Of a stretch of 64,000 bases of DNA, positions 42,736-55,243 are shown piece by piece (the stretch's first letter is position 1; every line of letters begins with the position of its first letter). The notes below the pieces were generated by a model. It was not told the origin of the DNA. It worked only from the letters and a program-made list of their open reading frames with translations, and did no database searches. The position numbers were made by a program, and so were the translations under genes. The stretch covers positions 372,001 through 436,000 of the forward strand of contig CM018607.1 of NCBI GenBank assembly GCA_009192285.1. The letters are read 5' to 3'. The stretch is from Morchella semilibera (taxonomy: Eukaryota; Ascomycota; Pezizomycetes; Pezizales; Morchellaceae).

Positions 42736-45500
42736 ATGGCTTCGTGGAGTGTAAAATCCATAAGTGCAACCCCCGACTTTGCGTGCGTCAACGATGAATC
42801 ACCCCCAGCCATTACTCTCCCTAAGAAACAGATTATTTGGGACAATATAAACGACTATGTCGATGACAGCTACGAGGGATCCAAACGTCCGGTCGTCTTC
42901 CGTACTACCGAAGTACATATATTCGGTGCGCCCCAAGTCCCAGCCGAAGCTGCCAAAGTCCCAGCCGAAGCTGCCAAAGTCCCAATTGCAATCGAGGTGA
43001 CAGGGACTACTAACTTCCCCGAATCATGGGAGGGGGCGACATATACTATTAGTGCCTTATTGGGAGATGTCAAAGTTCTAGAAAGTGAGAGAATTCGTGC
43101 CGTCACCGGCAGCAGCGAAGTCAGCGCAAAGAATTTCTCTCTACTCTTGTCAAATCCTGCTGCCGCTGCCGAGATACCATTTCGATTGTCTGGAGATTTT
43201 TCTTGGTTGATAGAATTAGTGGATAATTCGGATCCTTGTACGTCAACCACTTGTACCTTGGGTTTACTATGGCGAGGGGATCCTGATACTACACTATGAT
43301 CAAGACTGACCAGCGTTTGCAGCTAAAACAGCGTGTCCTGCGGAAAACCCTACTCGCCTGGAACTCTGCTGGGCTCGCTCTGCTGCCCCGAACGGAAACC
43401 CAACTCCTACCAAACCGGATGTTACCCGTGTCAATCTCGGTGGAGTATATCCCATTGTGTTATTTCGCTTGTTTTCGCCCAACCCCAGAGATTTCGAACT
43501 CGAGCCGCCAGAATCAATCTTGGGATGGTACATCAATCGAGCGATGAACGCTATCTGGGATTGGCCCAACGATAACGATGAAGAGATCAGCCCCAAGTAT
43601 GATGTTGTTGATGGGGGCATCTGGGTTTGGCATGTCGATGATGGGTGGTACCTTCCCACTGAGGAGATGGGTGAAAAAACAGTACAACAAAGCCAATTGC
43701 TTTGACCTAGCTGCGATAAGCCAACTCGCGTGTGCCATTCTTGTAGATGAGGAAGGCAACGAACTTCTCTGTTCACGTTGGGTCTGTCAAACGCCAAACG
43801 GCTTCATTAATCCGGGACCGTTATTCGGATGGAATAAAGTCCAGGATGATAAAAATCATATGAAGTGTAACAACCCGCTCTGGCGTAGTGACCTCCATTG
43901 TAAGTATCACCAGGCCACTCATGGCACCCAAGAGTGATCGTCTTATTAATCGATCAGATTACTGACCAACCATCACCTCCACCACCCAGGTTCTATGCCA
44001 GACGCGCCACAGCAATGCTTGGGCAGGTCGTCATTTTCGACGCATGTCTGGGTCGAGATTAACGGGGCTCAGGTACTCGATGCATGCCACGCATCTACTG
44101 AAAACCCTCACCCAGATACTGGAACACGCGATCGGGAGGTTTATCTCATGGAAACAATTGACCAGAATAGGGGAGCTCGAGGCAACGCAGAAAATTACAT
44201 GGAGGATGGGAATACGGGTGGCAGTTGCCGTTTGTACCCCCCAGCCCAGTGGAGTCTTGAAATCAAGTCATTACTAACTGTATGAATCCCTGGGGCACAA
44301 AAATTAAAAGGCATTAACCCATACGCTCAGACGGCTCGACTAGGAGTCATTGGTATTAGTGGTTACGAGCCAGGGGTAACAGGTGCTGCTAAGCCGAGCA
44401 TGTTTACCAGCAAGCAAGGCTACTTGGGGGTGTCCGACCCGTCCATGCTTAAGAAAGCCCGCTCCTCGCTCACGAAACCTCGTTCCCCGCCCGCGAAACC
44501 CCGCTCCCAACCCACGGATACTCGCTCCCCGTTTAGCCGGCCCATAGCACCCCTGCCCATTGACGTCAGCGCGGATCACCCAGTCATGAACCTACCGGAG
44601 GACCTTCGTCGCTACATCGAGGATACGCTCGAGCGTGGGAGATCTTCCAAACCGCCCGTTCAAACCATCAACCGCGCCAGGGTCAATCCCGAGGCCCTCA
44701 TTTCGCTTTTGGCGCCCGAAACCACCCCGCAGGAGCCACAGACAAGTTTATCAATCAATCCTGATGTGACAGAAATACAGATAATCTTCGATTGCACTCG
44801 GGAAAACCTTAAGGCCATCCATTTAACTCTCGATGTCTTCAACTCCTTCGAAACTGCCATTGATGGTCTTACGGGTCACTTATTGACCTTTTCGAATCTC
44901 GAGTACCTGAGCTCGATTGTAAAGCCACTTGATCAAACGATCGGACATTTCTGCTATAAAACCTCAGACTCTATCTTCTGGATCCATGGTAATCTGCTCA
45001 TCAGGATTCATGAGTGCAAGAATGACCCCTTCGCCCCCGCTGGAGACCCCGCAATCTTCGAAATGGCTACAAAGCTTGACAACCATCTCGGTTCTACAGC
45101 TCATCACCCTACTAGCCCCCCTGAGTCCGATCTCCTCCCCCGCCCTATTGACAGGTCCGGATCTCCTCCCCCCAACCTTATCGACAGCCCTATCGACAGC
45201 CCCCACAAACCCCCCCCTATTTCCGGCGGGCCGGATAACAAAGTTCAAGTACTTCATGTCCGCAGCAGGGAGACATTCACTACCCAGGTCGCAGGGAAAG
45301 CTTCTTTCTTGCCGACGAGAGAAGCGTTTTGCAGGGATACCAACATCATTCTTCCAGTGGGGCCTACTCAGGAAGGGGACTTTGAATTCTATGCCGTGGA
45401 ACCTGGGAAAACAGAGGTTTGTATTTGTGTAGCGGATGCCGAAACCTTAAGTCCGGCTGAGTTGATTTATGAGATTGTTGTGGATCCTGACACAGATTGA
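42736..45500 (+). CDS. large protein with transglutaminase-like Cys-His-Asp domain; one frameshift in a G run
   Basis: Four exons: 42736-43237, 43323-43899, 43990-44229 and 44311-45500, with introns of 85, 90 and 81 bases. Intron 3 has a perfect TACTAAC branch site. The product is about 835 residues. The N-terminal part includes a direct repeat (VPAEAAK twice) and a beta-rich domain. The core has NCFDLAAISQLACAIL (Cys about 293), HVWVEI (His about 378) and LDACHA (Asp about 390), the order and spacing of a transglutaminase-like or papain-like fold. A Pro-rich linker (KPRSPPAKPRS) and a C-terminal region of unknown fold follow. One extra G in GGGGG at about 43617-43621 shifts the frame within the conserved YDVVDG-GASGFGM stretch. 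The exon sum is off by exactly one base, so this is a sequencing slip or a very young lesion. No signal peptide. Flanked by the two paralogues of the beta-rich family. Confidence 0.75.
42945..42979 (+). repeat. in-frame 21-base duplication in the transglutaminase-like gene
   Basis: CCAGCCGAAGCTGCCAAAGT occurs twice in tandem, giving two VPAEAAK units in the protein. Confidence 0.8.
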
Positions 45501-47062
45501 TGGATTTTGTCGAGATGGCTACATGTGTAACGATTTTCTTTAAATGCTTTTGCAACGGTTCCTTCTTTATTATTCTTCTTATTTAACCAAGTTCATACAT
45601 GTATCTTGTCGTGATTGTTATCGTTCGCCCTGTATTTGCTCGAAATTTCTTACGCAATGAAACAAATTACAGTAAAGACAAAACAGCTGAATGAATAGCT
45701 GGTGGGTTCTCATGTACCAAACTAAAACCTACATGTTTCCGGCCAGGATTACTCAGTCGTTAATTAAAAAGTCGGAATTTTTGATAAGCGTTTGGTTGCA
45801 ACGATATCCGACGACTTAGTTAACGCTATCTCTACCGTAATTACTTACCCGATTAATCCGCAACACTTTTGAGTACTCTTTGGTGCATACAGTCATGCCA
45901 GGTTTCCCCACATTTTCGCCTACTCCTCATGCTGGTTGATCTGTGCGACAGTGACTGCAGTAATTAAAGATGCCCATTGCGTTGCATGCCTGCAAGGTGG
46001 TCCATGGTGGGGTTTGATGCGTTTCGAAATGCGATAGCAGCCCATTTGATAAACCCATTACTCCATGTTAATATACTCGCCTGTAAATTGGCGGAGATCT
46101 GATAGAGGCTGTCGATGATCTTAGCAAACATACTCGCGTACAGGAATAAAGAACCAAGTGACAGTATATTACAGGGATTAGCCATACAAATAACCCTATT
46201 GCACTTTCCGGTTCTTTCCGAGTACCTGGGCAGTCCGGATGATCGTCAGCGGTTACTTGGCCTGCATACAAATGATCTACGGCCTAGCAACAGGATTCCC
46301 CATCTTAGCCGCCCCTCGACTTTACCAATTCAAGAACGTGCAAAAAGGCTTCTCCCAACGATCAAATCATTTTACCTCTATCCATCATTATAATTAACTA
46401 CGCTACAGTTCTACACGAACCTAGTTCTACCTAGTAGAGCGCGAGCGGTGGAGGGTTGGGCGAGAGGGAAGGCTTGGAATTCTTAGTAGGGACTGCCTCG
46501 CCATAGGTACCCTCCCTCCCGCCCAACCCAAATTATTAGGTTAACATGTGCCTGCCCGGAACCTGCGGCATTAGTCATTCGTTTGGATCTGCGCTGTGGC
46601 TGGTACCACATATGAGCGCAGGATGCGATATGTCACATTTTAGCACCGAACCGAGAGCTAATATACAAATTAGCGCCACACTAGCCACATTAGCCATATG
46701 GGCGCCGGACACAGAGCTAGAGCTAACTACGAATTAGCAGGTGATTTTTTGCTGATGCAGCTCTATGTAGCTCTACTCGTTTGCTCTTTTGACTTCATTT
46801 TGACCAGGGATGATATGTTGATATTTTCTTCAAGATCGAAATTCTGGATCTCAGGATTTCTGGTGGGGATTCAAAATCACATGCAAGGTATGAGAATTTT
46901 CAACGTAAATCAACTTCAAATTTCTTTGGACTCAATACAAATGACAAACTACCTGGAGCCAAAAAAAAAAAGGTTCCACTCTGAAAATTCCAAGCACCCT
47001 ACAAATCCCCGAGTCCAAATCAAAACAATCTTAGGCCTAGTCCAAGCCGGATCATAGGTTGA
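45501..47062. other. intergenic, one inverted repeat
   Basis: No gene recognised. GGGTTGGGCGAGAGGGAAGG at 46453 pairs imperfectly with CCTCCCTCCCGCCCAACCC ending at 46529, a possible small palindromic element. A patch at 46620-46740 has repeated AGCTAA/TTAGC words. Confidence 0.45.
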
Positions 47063-47774
47063 TCAACCGCTGGTGAAGGTGCCATTTGGGAGATACTTGA
47101 CAGAAGCTGTATCTTTGCCGCCATCATAGCTCACCTTGAACGTGGCTCCGATAGTCTGGGCGTCGAAGATTTCACCCTTCTTCAACTCTCCGGTGGCGAT
47201 GTAGTAGTCCAGATGCGGATAGATATTGGTGTCGGCATTGGGAGTGCATTGGATGGTGGCGACCGGGGTAACGGGGGAAGAGCTGTCCACTTTGTTGCCC
47301 AGACCGAGCCACAAGGGGTCTGTGTTTTGCCATCGCTGTTAGAGACTCGTTTATCAGTAATATCTCGGATTGTTTCTACTCACCGCCTTGGTTGAAGTCG
47401 GTCCCAGTGAGGATGTTGTACGCTCCGGGCTTTCCGGTGTCGCCCGCTGAGTCTGGAGCAATTGAAGGGGAGTTGTTGGTGACTTTCATTCTGTAGGTGC
47501 TCCCCTTGCTATGGTCGGTACCAAGGGTAACAGGTCCTTGGGAGCCCACTTGGGAAACTGTAGCACCGTTCTGAAGCACCTGCTTTCCAACGACAGCGTA
47601 CATACCGCGGGTCCAGGTGAAGGTCGTCGCATTGGTAGAGGGAACGTAGTCGGTCAGGAAGACATTTGTAAAGATCCTATCCTGGGTTACGCTAGCATTC
47701 GGCTTGTCGGCGAAAATGAAGAATGTTTTGCCTACGGCACTTGTGTTGGTAATGACGAGATTTAGAGTGGTCAT
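47063..47774 (-). CDS. hypothetical beta-rich protein, paralogue B
   Basis: Two exons, 47774-47384 and 47319-47063 with a 64-base intron; 215 residues. The intron end was chosen because it keeps phase and joins DFNQG to DPLWLGLGNKV, matching DFDQG-S-KIYIGVGLKQ of the plus-strand gene at 38436-39229. Shared landmarks: VITNTSAVGKTFFIFADKP near the start, GPVTLGTDHSKGSTYRM, ILTGTDFNQG, and the C-terminal TFKVSYDGGKDTASVKYLPN. It begins about 30 residues later than its paralogue. No signal peptide or membrane segment. A TATATAAAGG-like box lies about 120 bases upstream. The family is unrecognised. Confidence 0.8.
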
Positions 47775-49675
47775 GGTGATGGCGGGAGAATAAAACTATG
47801 TATTTAGGATAGCGAGGTAAGGAGTCTGAGATCGGTGTTGGGAGCGCTGCTGGTTGAGGGTCGAAGTGAAGGGGATGATAACCCCTTTATATATTTGGTC
47901 CCATGGTAGTTGTAATTATGGAAGGGAACAGTTGCCGACTGAAAGCTGTACAGTCGAGTACCTAGGGCAGTGATCGGAGCTGGGTGAGGTCAGAGGCAGG
48001 AGGCCCAGAGTGGACTGCATTGCCTTCTGGACCATGGCTATCACTTTCCGCATCACGGAGACGGAGGTGATCTGCAGCGGTTAGAAGCATTCAACCACCA
48101 GCTGAAAGCTACAGGAAACGAATTGGTCGAGGCGCATCAAATGGTCGGCGTTTTCCAGTCAGAATCAACATTTCTATGAATGGGGCACCTTGTATGCGAG
48201 GTATGCACGTGTCAGCTTTGGCCAGAGCGCAGTGGCCCATCGATACCTAACTGGGGCGCTCCTATTGTGTACCAGAGACTGTTGCGGTCAATAAGGGGAA
48301 TTAAGGTCTGGAGCGGAGTGTAGCTTTCCGAGCTCCAGCATGGAAGCAAACAAACAGGGCCCGGCCCGTAAATTCCACGATGCGGGGTATGTCGGCGCGT
48401 CTTAAAGTTGACATTCCGGTACGTGTCTCAGCTGGAACAGTCATAGCTGAAAATTATATCTTGGCTGCAAGTGATACCCACCAGGTCTTGGCGCTTTTGC
48501 ATACAAAAATAGGTAAATGGTATCTCTTATAACCTCCCCACCAAGCAAGATATCAAAAATCTAACACACAAAAGTCAACACGACTGATATTGCATATTGC
48601 CATACAAAAAGTAGCCCTGGTGGTTTTTTCCTGTGTATGCAGTAGCAGTTGTGTCCGGAAACGCCACGAGATTACTAGTAGACTCTCCTTATCATTCTCC
48701 CATGTATTAAAGATACGAGTGCGAGCCGGGTAAAAATGTTGCTCCTCAATCATTTCCGCTTCCCTAGCAACTACCCCACAAGACTACATGTAATTCCTCC
48801 ACGAAAACAGGGAAGAAAATTCCTTGCTTTGTGAATATGATACTAGATATTCAGGTCTACAGAATCGAGCTTTGGGAAATTTTTTTAATAACTGTACTTC
48901 ATGACTAATGCTATACTATATATACTGTACTTGTGCTCTGAATTATTTTGAGAGCAATTCTCCCGTACTTGTGATGATGCAAAAAACATCTTGCAGTTTT
49001 CCGTATACACCTTTGCGCCTCGAATATCATACCCTTGAACTGCGGGCTTGGGTTATGGGAACTGGTGGTTCTATCAAAAAAAATGGTTATGTCCACTTCT
49101 TCGTTCGACCAGAGACGTCGTTGCGTTGCCCTGCCAAGCCCGTTCCACTGTATCACAGATCTAACTACTAATCTAGATCTCTTGGCATCAATAATAAGAA
49201 ATATAAACGAGCGCATTCAGTCAACTGCAGCCAACTGCCCACATGCATCTAACTCAACGACCTCAATGGCTGCAGAGTACATAATGTGTCAAGCTTTTAC
49301 CACATGGTGGCTACCGCAATTGGTCTTCGTCTTCCAGACGCCAACAAAAAAAAAAATGTAGAGTACGTATACATACCGCAAAAACAAAAAATTGGCTATA
49401 TATCCCGCCCAGGGATTATCAGCTTAACGATTGGCTGAAGGTGCAGTAGATCCCAGACCCCAGCGGTATTTTTTTTTGTTGTATGGTTCAATACTGGAAG
49501 GGTCTGGCGTGCTTGCCCAGTCCCCGGTTGCTATGCAAAAAACTCCGGCGGGGTTATTTAATGCACAGTCAATTTTTTCTTGCATACAGTTAGTTTCCTG
49601 GACCCCTTGTGCACGCACCACAACTTTAGATATCGCGTATGTAGTGGAAATGTCATATTACCGTCATTACTCGAA

Positions 49676-49712
49676 GACCTGATCTACGCCCTTCAACCAA
49701 TCGTGAAGGAGG
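49676..49712 (+). repeat. 37-bp dispersed repeat, copy 2
   Basis: Exact match to 37764-37800, about 11.9 kb away. Confidence 0.85.
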
Positions 49713-49848
49713 GTACTTTTTGGTGCAAATGGCGCTAGCGAATTTTGTTGGTACCTATATCTACGGGTACATACATATACGTACATCTACATGGACCCCC
49801 AAGGTGTTTTCTTAATATACAACACTTAATTAATACCCCACCCGAAGG

Positions 49849-49915
49849 TTAGCCTAGGGCAACCCACCGAAACTAGCCTAGGGCAACCCATACAAATTAG
49901 CCTAGGGCAACTCAT
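49849..49915 (+). repeat. tandem TAGCCTAGGGCAACYCA repeat, three copies
   Basis: TAGCCTAGGGCAACCCA recurs three times with 7-8 variable bases between copies (period 24-25). The inverse TTGCCCTAGGCAACTC occurs once near 51582. Confidence 0.75.
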
Positions 49916-51324
49916 GAGGGTGCTGAAAACCGGCCTGAATATATTGATTGACCTTTAGCAGCAACTGCAAGATTGTTGTCCAAAATTAGCAGTAAATCGG
50001 CCCGGTACCGAAACTAGCTAGTCTTTCACCGTCGCTTGGACCTTTGGGCCAATGGGAAATAAAAAAAAAACTGCAGATCTCTCAGCTTGGCTGTTTGTCA
50101 AGCGACTGTAGGTACATACTATTCCAGAAGTGCACAGAGGACTATGTAGCCCCCGCGAATATTAACTCGCGCCAGCGACAGGAATAACCATACCCTCCGG
50201 ATCCCAACTCACCCGAGGTCTATTGGATGTAGACACCTCCACGTGGGGTATGGGGGTATGATGCAACGCCTAAGAACATGATCGACATCAACCTCTGAAT
50301 CTAAGTAATTAGGGACTTTGCGCAGATGGGCCAGCTCTATATTTCAATTAGATTGGCAGGCTTTGGGATCGGCACAAATCAAGTTACCGAAAAATGGAGC
50401 TGGCTCCATTTGCGCAAGGTCTGGATCTGTATTTAGTTCTTGGCGATAGTTTTTGGTGTGAAAATCCCGCCAAGAACTCAAGGCAAATTGATAGGGACGG
50501 TGCACAGACAGAATTCTCCACGCAAAACAAGCACACGTAAAAGGAATATCACATCAAAGAGGAAAAAGATAGAGAACTACCTTGAATCAAACTTATGAAG
50601 TGAGGCCTATTTCCATCCCCCTACCTACACAATCATCCACTCTGCAGATCTAGAGTCTATCGCTTATTACCAACACCCATATGATTAAGACCAGAAGGCC
50701 GTGTGCTTGGCGTAAAGACACTTGACGGAAAGGCCTCAGCTTTGAGGTGCTTAGGCACAACGATAAGTAGTCAGAGTTTGATAGGACATTCACTCTCATA
50801 TTCTAGTCACTTTCTCTCAGCCCCCGGAAAGTCATCAGGTGGTGCCTCTCAAAGAAATTGCTGCAGGAAATACATCACTTGATCTTCATCACTATGGGGA
50901 TATTCATTTCGTGTTGCATTTCCTGATGCCGCAGTAGAGATTTATTTCTGGGTGACAAATTTCACCTAGATCATCGAAAGAAAGAAGCAAAGCAGGACGA
51001 TCTCCTAGAACAAAATAGAACCGTGCATGTAATATCAGTGATCATTATGATCACTAACGCACCATTTCATCGATCTAGCACTCGATAATATAACCTATTC
51101 CTTTCGTGCATAACCGAAATTTGTTTTAACTCGATATTTTCTTGAGATCGGGCATGCGTGTATGCACATACCATACCATAAAATTGAATTTCGTTCCTCA
51201 GATATTCCATAGCACAAGAGAAGATATCACAATTACGCAGGACTTACGAGTGATGGTAAATGATGCAAAGCATTGTCAATTAGCCAAGCCTTTGCGGCAA
51301 GTAAAAAAGAGCGCCACATAAATA

Positions 51325-51370
51325 TGTACTACGGGGTAGGGGTAGGTGTGTAGACAGTGGTCGTAGTACA
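51325..51370. mobile_element. short palindromic element TGTACTACG, copy 3
   Basis: TGTACTACG and CGTAGTACA bound 46 bases. The interior GGTAGGGGTAGGTGTGTAGA resembles the interior of 24654-24748. Confidence 0.5.
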
Positions 51371-52903
51371 AGCGCTTGATATCCTGGATTAGGCTTAATT
51401 TATTAAAGTCTTGAGACTGTAATATTGTGGGGCGACGCGACACCTAAGTCTAGATTGAACTTGTGCTGTCTCGTATCCACCACTAGTCAGGGCGGTGTAT
51501 GCATGGCGGTGTGCAGGTGTTCGTATCATTGGTTATCGGTTCGTTTCCTTGTAAAGGTCGACTTTGATTGATTTAATTTGTTGCCCTAGGCAACTCCTCA
51601 CTACGCCTGGCCGGGATGTTCCTACATAATCAATACTACATAGTACATCGTTTAGCAAAACGGAGTTTCCAAGGGTCAAGAGTAAAAACTGTATTCTAGC
51701 CTGTTGCTCAAGAGGCCTAGCTAAGTACTGGCAGCTTCATAGCGTTTCTGAATGCATGCCATAGAGAAATGTGTATATGTAATATATATTAGTCGTACGA
51801 TCGTGCTCAAAAACATTATGCAAGCCGCGAGCACCCGCGGGAGTACCCAACAACCCATAGCTGATAGTACCCGCAAAAACTCTCAATAACGAACGGGGCT
51901 GTGCTGGAATACTGTACTCTCACTGGTCAAGGCCTTGGAGGTTTCCTCTTTTGGCGGTCATATGCTTGAGGCATTATGCCCGTTCGTCGTTGTCGAGTTT
52001 TTGAGGCGCATATTGATGTAGGTAGGGTACTGGTTCACCTCCCGATTCGCTTCGCATAGTAATCTAACTCCCCCCCCCCCCGCCCAAACACGAAAAAGCA
52101 CCTAACCATTCTGTACGTTTGCGCCCTCCCCGAATTAATAATTCGATATTTTAAAAGGTCCCAAGGTCCCAAAAGGTCCGGGTGTTAAAAGGTCCGGACC
52201 TTTATAACAAGAAAGATTGAGATATTCAATAACGTGCTTCTGTATGAGTTAATTCAACGGCAAAACGATATCGAGGGAAAGGAATAGGTGATTACTCAGA
52301 AGAACTGGCAAGAATGGTATGTCAACATAGATATAGTGAGCCCGTAATGTTCTTCTTTACATGATTAAGAAAAGATTTGAACTCTACTCCGTAACTACTC
52401 CCAACGGAATATTAGCGGGTTAAGGATAGTGGCAGCTTCAATGGAATGTATAGAAACTAGAATCGAGTGATGCCTCATACAAGATTTAGTAGTTATGTTC
52501 GGTTCTTACTATTAGTTACTTCGCAGTGATGGGCAAAGTAACTAACAAGACGATTCTTAAGTGGAGCATGTCATTTTTGACAAAATGAAGGTTGGAATGT
52601 GCGAGTCGTTCTCTTGCAAAGCGTCGAGGCCTTTAGGTTACCTAGATTAGGAAGGGGTAGCCGTGTTTTCTGCATCGCAACGATCTTGTCCCTACAGTGT
52701 AGGTAATTGGGTTAGAAAATCGATCAAAACTATATACAATATTTGGATTGGTTATCCATCATTCAGGAACACATGCAACCGAGACGGATATACTCTATGG
52801 ACTGCTCTTAGTTTAGCGTATCCTTTTGTTGGATCCGGACCCCGTGTGGCACCTGAATTGAGCCCGGGTGGTTCAGGAGCGTTTAGCGGCCCATAACACT
52901 TAA

Positions 52904-53022
52904 GGGCCCGTTTGGCAACGGGCCGAAATGGAGTTTTCACCCTTGTAAACTCCGTTTCAACGATCTTTTTGTTAGGCCTTGATCCTTGGAAACTTCGTTT
53001 TGTCTGGTCGCCAAACGGGCCC
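52904..53022. mobile_element. Harbinger/Tourist-like MITE with TIR GGGCCCGTTTGGC
   Basis: A 119-bp element with perfect 13-base ends GGGCCCGTTTGGC and GCCAAACGGGCCC and TAA on both sides (52901-52903 and 53023-53025). The 3-bp TAA duplication and GGGCC(C/T)GTTTGG ends are standard for PIF/Harbinger MITEs. Confidence 0.85.
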
Positions 53023-53533
53023 TAAGTCAAATCTCAACACTTGTGCCCGAAAATACTGGGGCTATCTGCATTGCAGAAAGTGCCGTCTTGACAGACCACG
53101 TACTGTACTTGGCCGTCGTTAATCAAAAGGTCGGAATTTTCAGTAAGAATATAGTTACAACGATACCCAACTATGTACTTAACGCGTAAGTAAGTAAATC
53201 ATTCGTTTCATTTACGAATGCCCCTCCAAACAGATAGGCAACGAATCCTAAAACTCGCCAACATCACCGGTACAGTGATGGTGGGTTATGTTAAAGGATC
53301 ACACTCGGTGATAAAATTCTCCCCTCAATTCCAACTCTGAGATGCATGTATGAAGTATCAATCAACCAACCCTGATTTTATACATCATTAAATATCACTC
53401 GCATTTCAAAAACCTCAGATTAATTAATAACTCGTACATCTACACAACCCGTATTTTATGTGTTCCTTCCGAGAATAGTAGAGTAAAGCGCATAGGAATA
53501 TATGTCCGGTACATATGGAGGTATGGAGGGGAT

Positions 53534-54690
53534 GAATGTGGGCGGTATATAAATATGTCAGAATAATTTTACCACCGGTAGTGAAAATAATACCAGCATT
53601 TATACCTTAATGCCATTTTTATGGCCAGTGGAGATTTACATTTGCGATTGAACATTTACGTGTATTCCCCGGCCTGGTGAGATTTGCAGATTGGGGACCC
53701 CCCCAGATTTGGTGAGGTCTTTACCCTGAAGGAGAGTGCAACGGCCAATGGAGCGGTTGCAACAGTGAGATTTAGTAATGGCAATGGTCAAATCTTACCC
53801 TTCCAGGCAACGACATCACCAAACCTGGGGTCCCTGATCTGCTTGTGTCACCAGGCCAATAGCATATATAACGCTGAAGTTCAATGTTTATATGTACCAC
53901 TAGTAAAAATAATCGAGCATGTGTTGCTGTCGTATAATGTAGCGCAAGAACTGAAATTCCGTGCTTATAAACATTAGTTCATTTCCCATCAGTGGTATAA
54001 GCACTATATTTGAGTCTCCATGCTGTGCTATACTATAACTGCATAATTATACTCTTCCTCAACACCGTCAAGACTTGAGAATAGGGGGTAGCCCCACTTT
54101 ACAGACTTTTCTTAGGCTCCATGCCTTCCGAGAGTCACTTCTACTCCTCCTCGGTCCGCCCCCTCTAGCTCTGCCTCTACGGACGTAATCTGGGGGGCCT
54201 TCCCTATCCCCCTCTCTCTCTGGGCGTGGTCCTTTGGTCTGGCCCTCTTCTGTTACTACAAGAGGTGTCCTCCTGGTCCTCGTCTTCCCTCACGGATTTC
54301 CACCCTCGGGCTGTAACTGGAATCCACCCTCTCTCCTCGGGCAGCAGGTCCTTACCAGAGGGTCGCAGATAGTGAGCTGGCGGGGCTGTGGAAAGCGGTA
54401 GATCCAGCACCCACCCACATCAGCAAGCTAGCATATGCAGTCTCCTGACAGCCTCCGGAATATCTTTTGAACCTCCCGAGACTCCGGAGGCAGATGCTAG
54501 CTTACTGATGCCTCCTGCCGGTGATGGAATTCCCCCACTGGTGGACAATGTTGATATATATTGGCATTATACGGCCCCTTTTGGCTAAAATGTCTGTACT
54601 TTTCTCATAAAAATGGCATTAAAGTATAAATACTGGCATTATTTTCAACACCGTTGGTAAAATTACTTTTGACACCTTAACCACCCCATA
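53534..54690. mobile_element. hAT-like MITE, family ACCGGTGGT, copy 3 with large insertion
   Basis: Left part (53534-53620) and right part (about 54520-54690) match the ends and interior of 25607-25950, including GGCATTATA..GGCCCCTTTTGGC and the final CTTTTGACACCTTAACC. Between them lies about 0.9 kb of unrelated DNA, including a GC-rich block at 54100-54380 and an inverted repeat of CCTCCGGA around 54450-54500. It is diverged, so an old copy. Confidence 0.65.
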
Positions 54691-55099
54691 TGGTTTTAGG
54701 TATTACCATGGCCCTATGGTGTGCATGAAGTAATTCATTTAGCAGTAACATTCAGGCAAAAGTGGTTGGTCACTTAATTAATTAACAACAACAAAGTTGG
54801 TTGGTCATAGATTATCACTCGGCCAGAATTCTTTGACACTACGGGACCCTCTCTGTTTGTTTCCCCTGGACCCTCTCTCACCTGTCTGCATTCTAATCTC
54901 TCGCTTAGATCATCTATTACAGGCAATTCAAACCTGTCGATTTCATCCTGTGTGTAACTCAGGGGCGCAGAAGTGCTCCCACCGATCTTGATCCATCCAC
55001 AGAAGTTAGGTATATCTTTTCAATCTTATTGTTAAATCGTGTATTTAATCTACCCCCTTTCCCAATTACTAACTGCTAAATATGAGTCCCCATGAGGAG

Positions 55100-55243
55100 T
55101 ATAGCGAAAGCTTGCTATAACGGTCACTTCTCGGTCCTTTTTGCCCGGCCTTTAGCACCAGCACCTCTTATATAAGGGTAACCTCTCTATAACGGTATAA
55201 ATTCCGGTCCCGAGTGTACCGTTATAGCAAGCTTTCACTGTAA
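55100..55243. mobile_element. MITE with TIR AGCGAAAGCTTGCTATAACGG
   Basis: A 144-bp element. Left TAGCGAAAGCTTGCTATAAC and the inverted right end (ACAGTGAAAGCTTGCTATAA) pair, and the pairing extends to CGGTCAC/TCTCGG versus GGTACACTCGGGACC. TA lies at both boundaries. It resembles pogo/Fot1-like MITE ends. Confidence 0.7.

Noticed and set aside
53684-53977. 97-codon frame
   Set aside because: Lies inside the expanded ACCGGTGGT element and has no family features.
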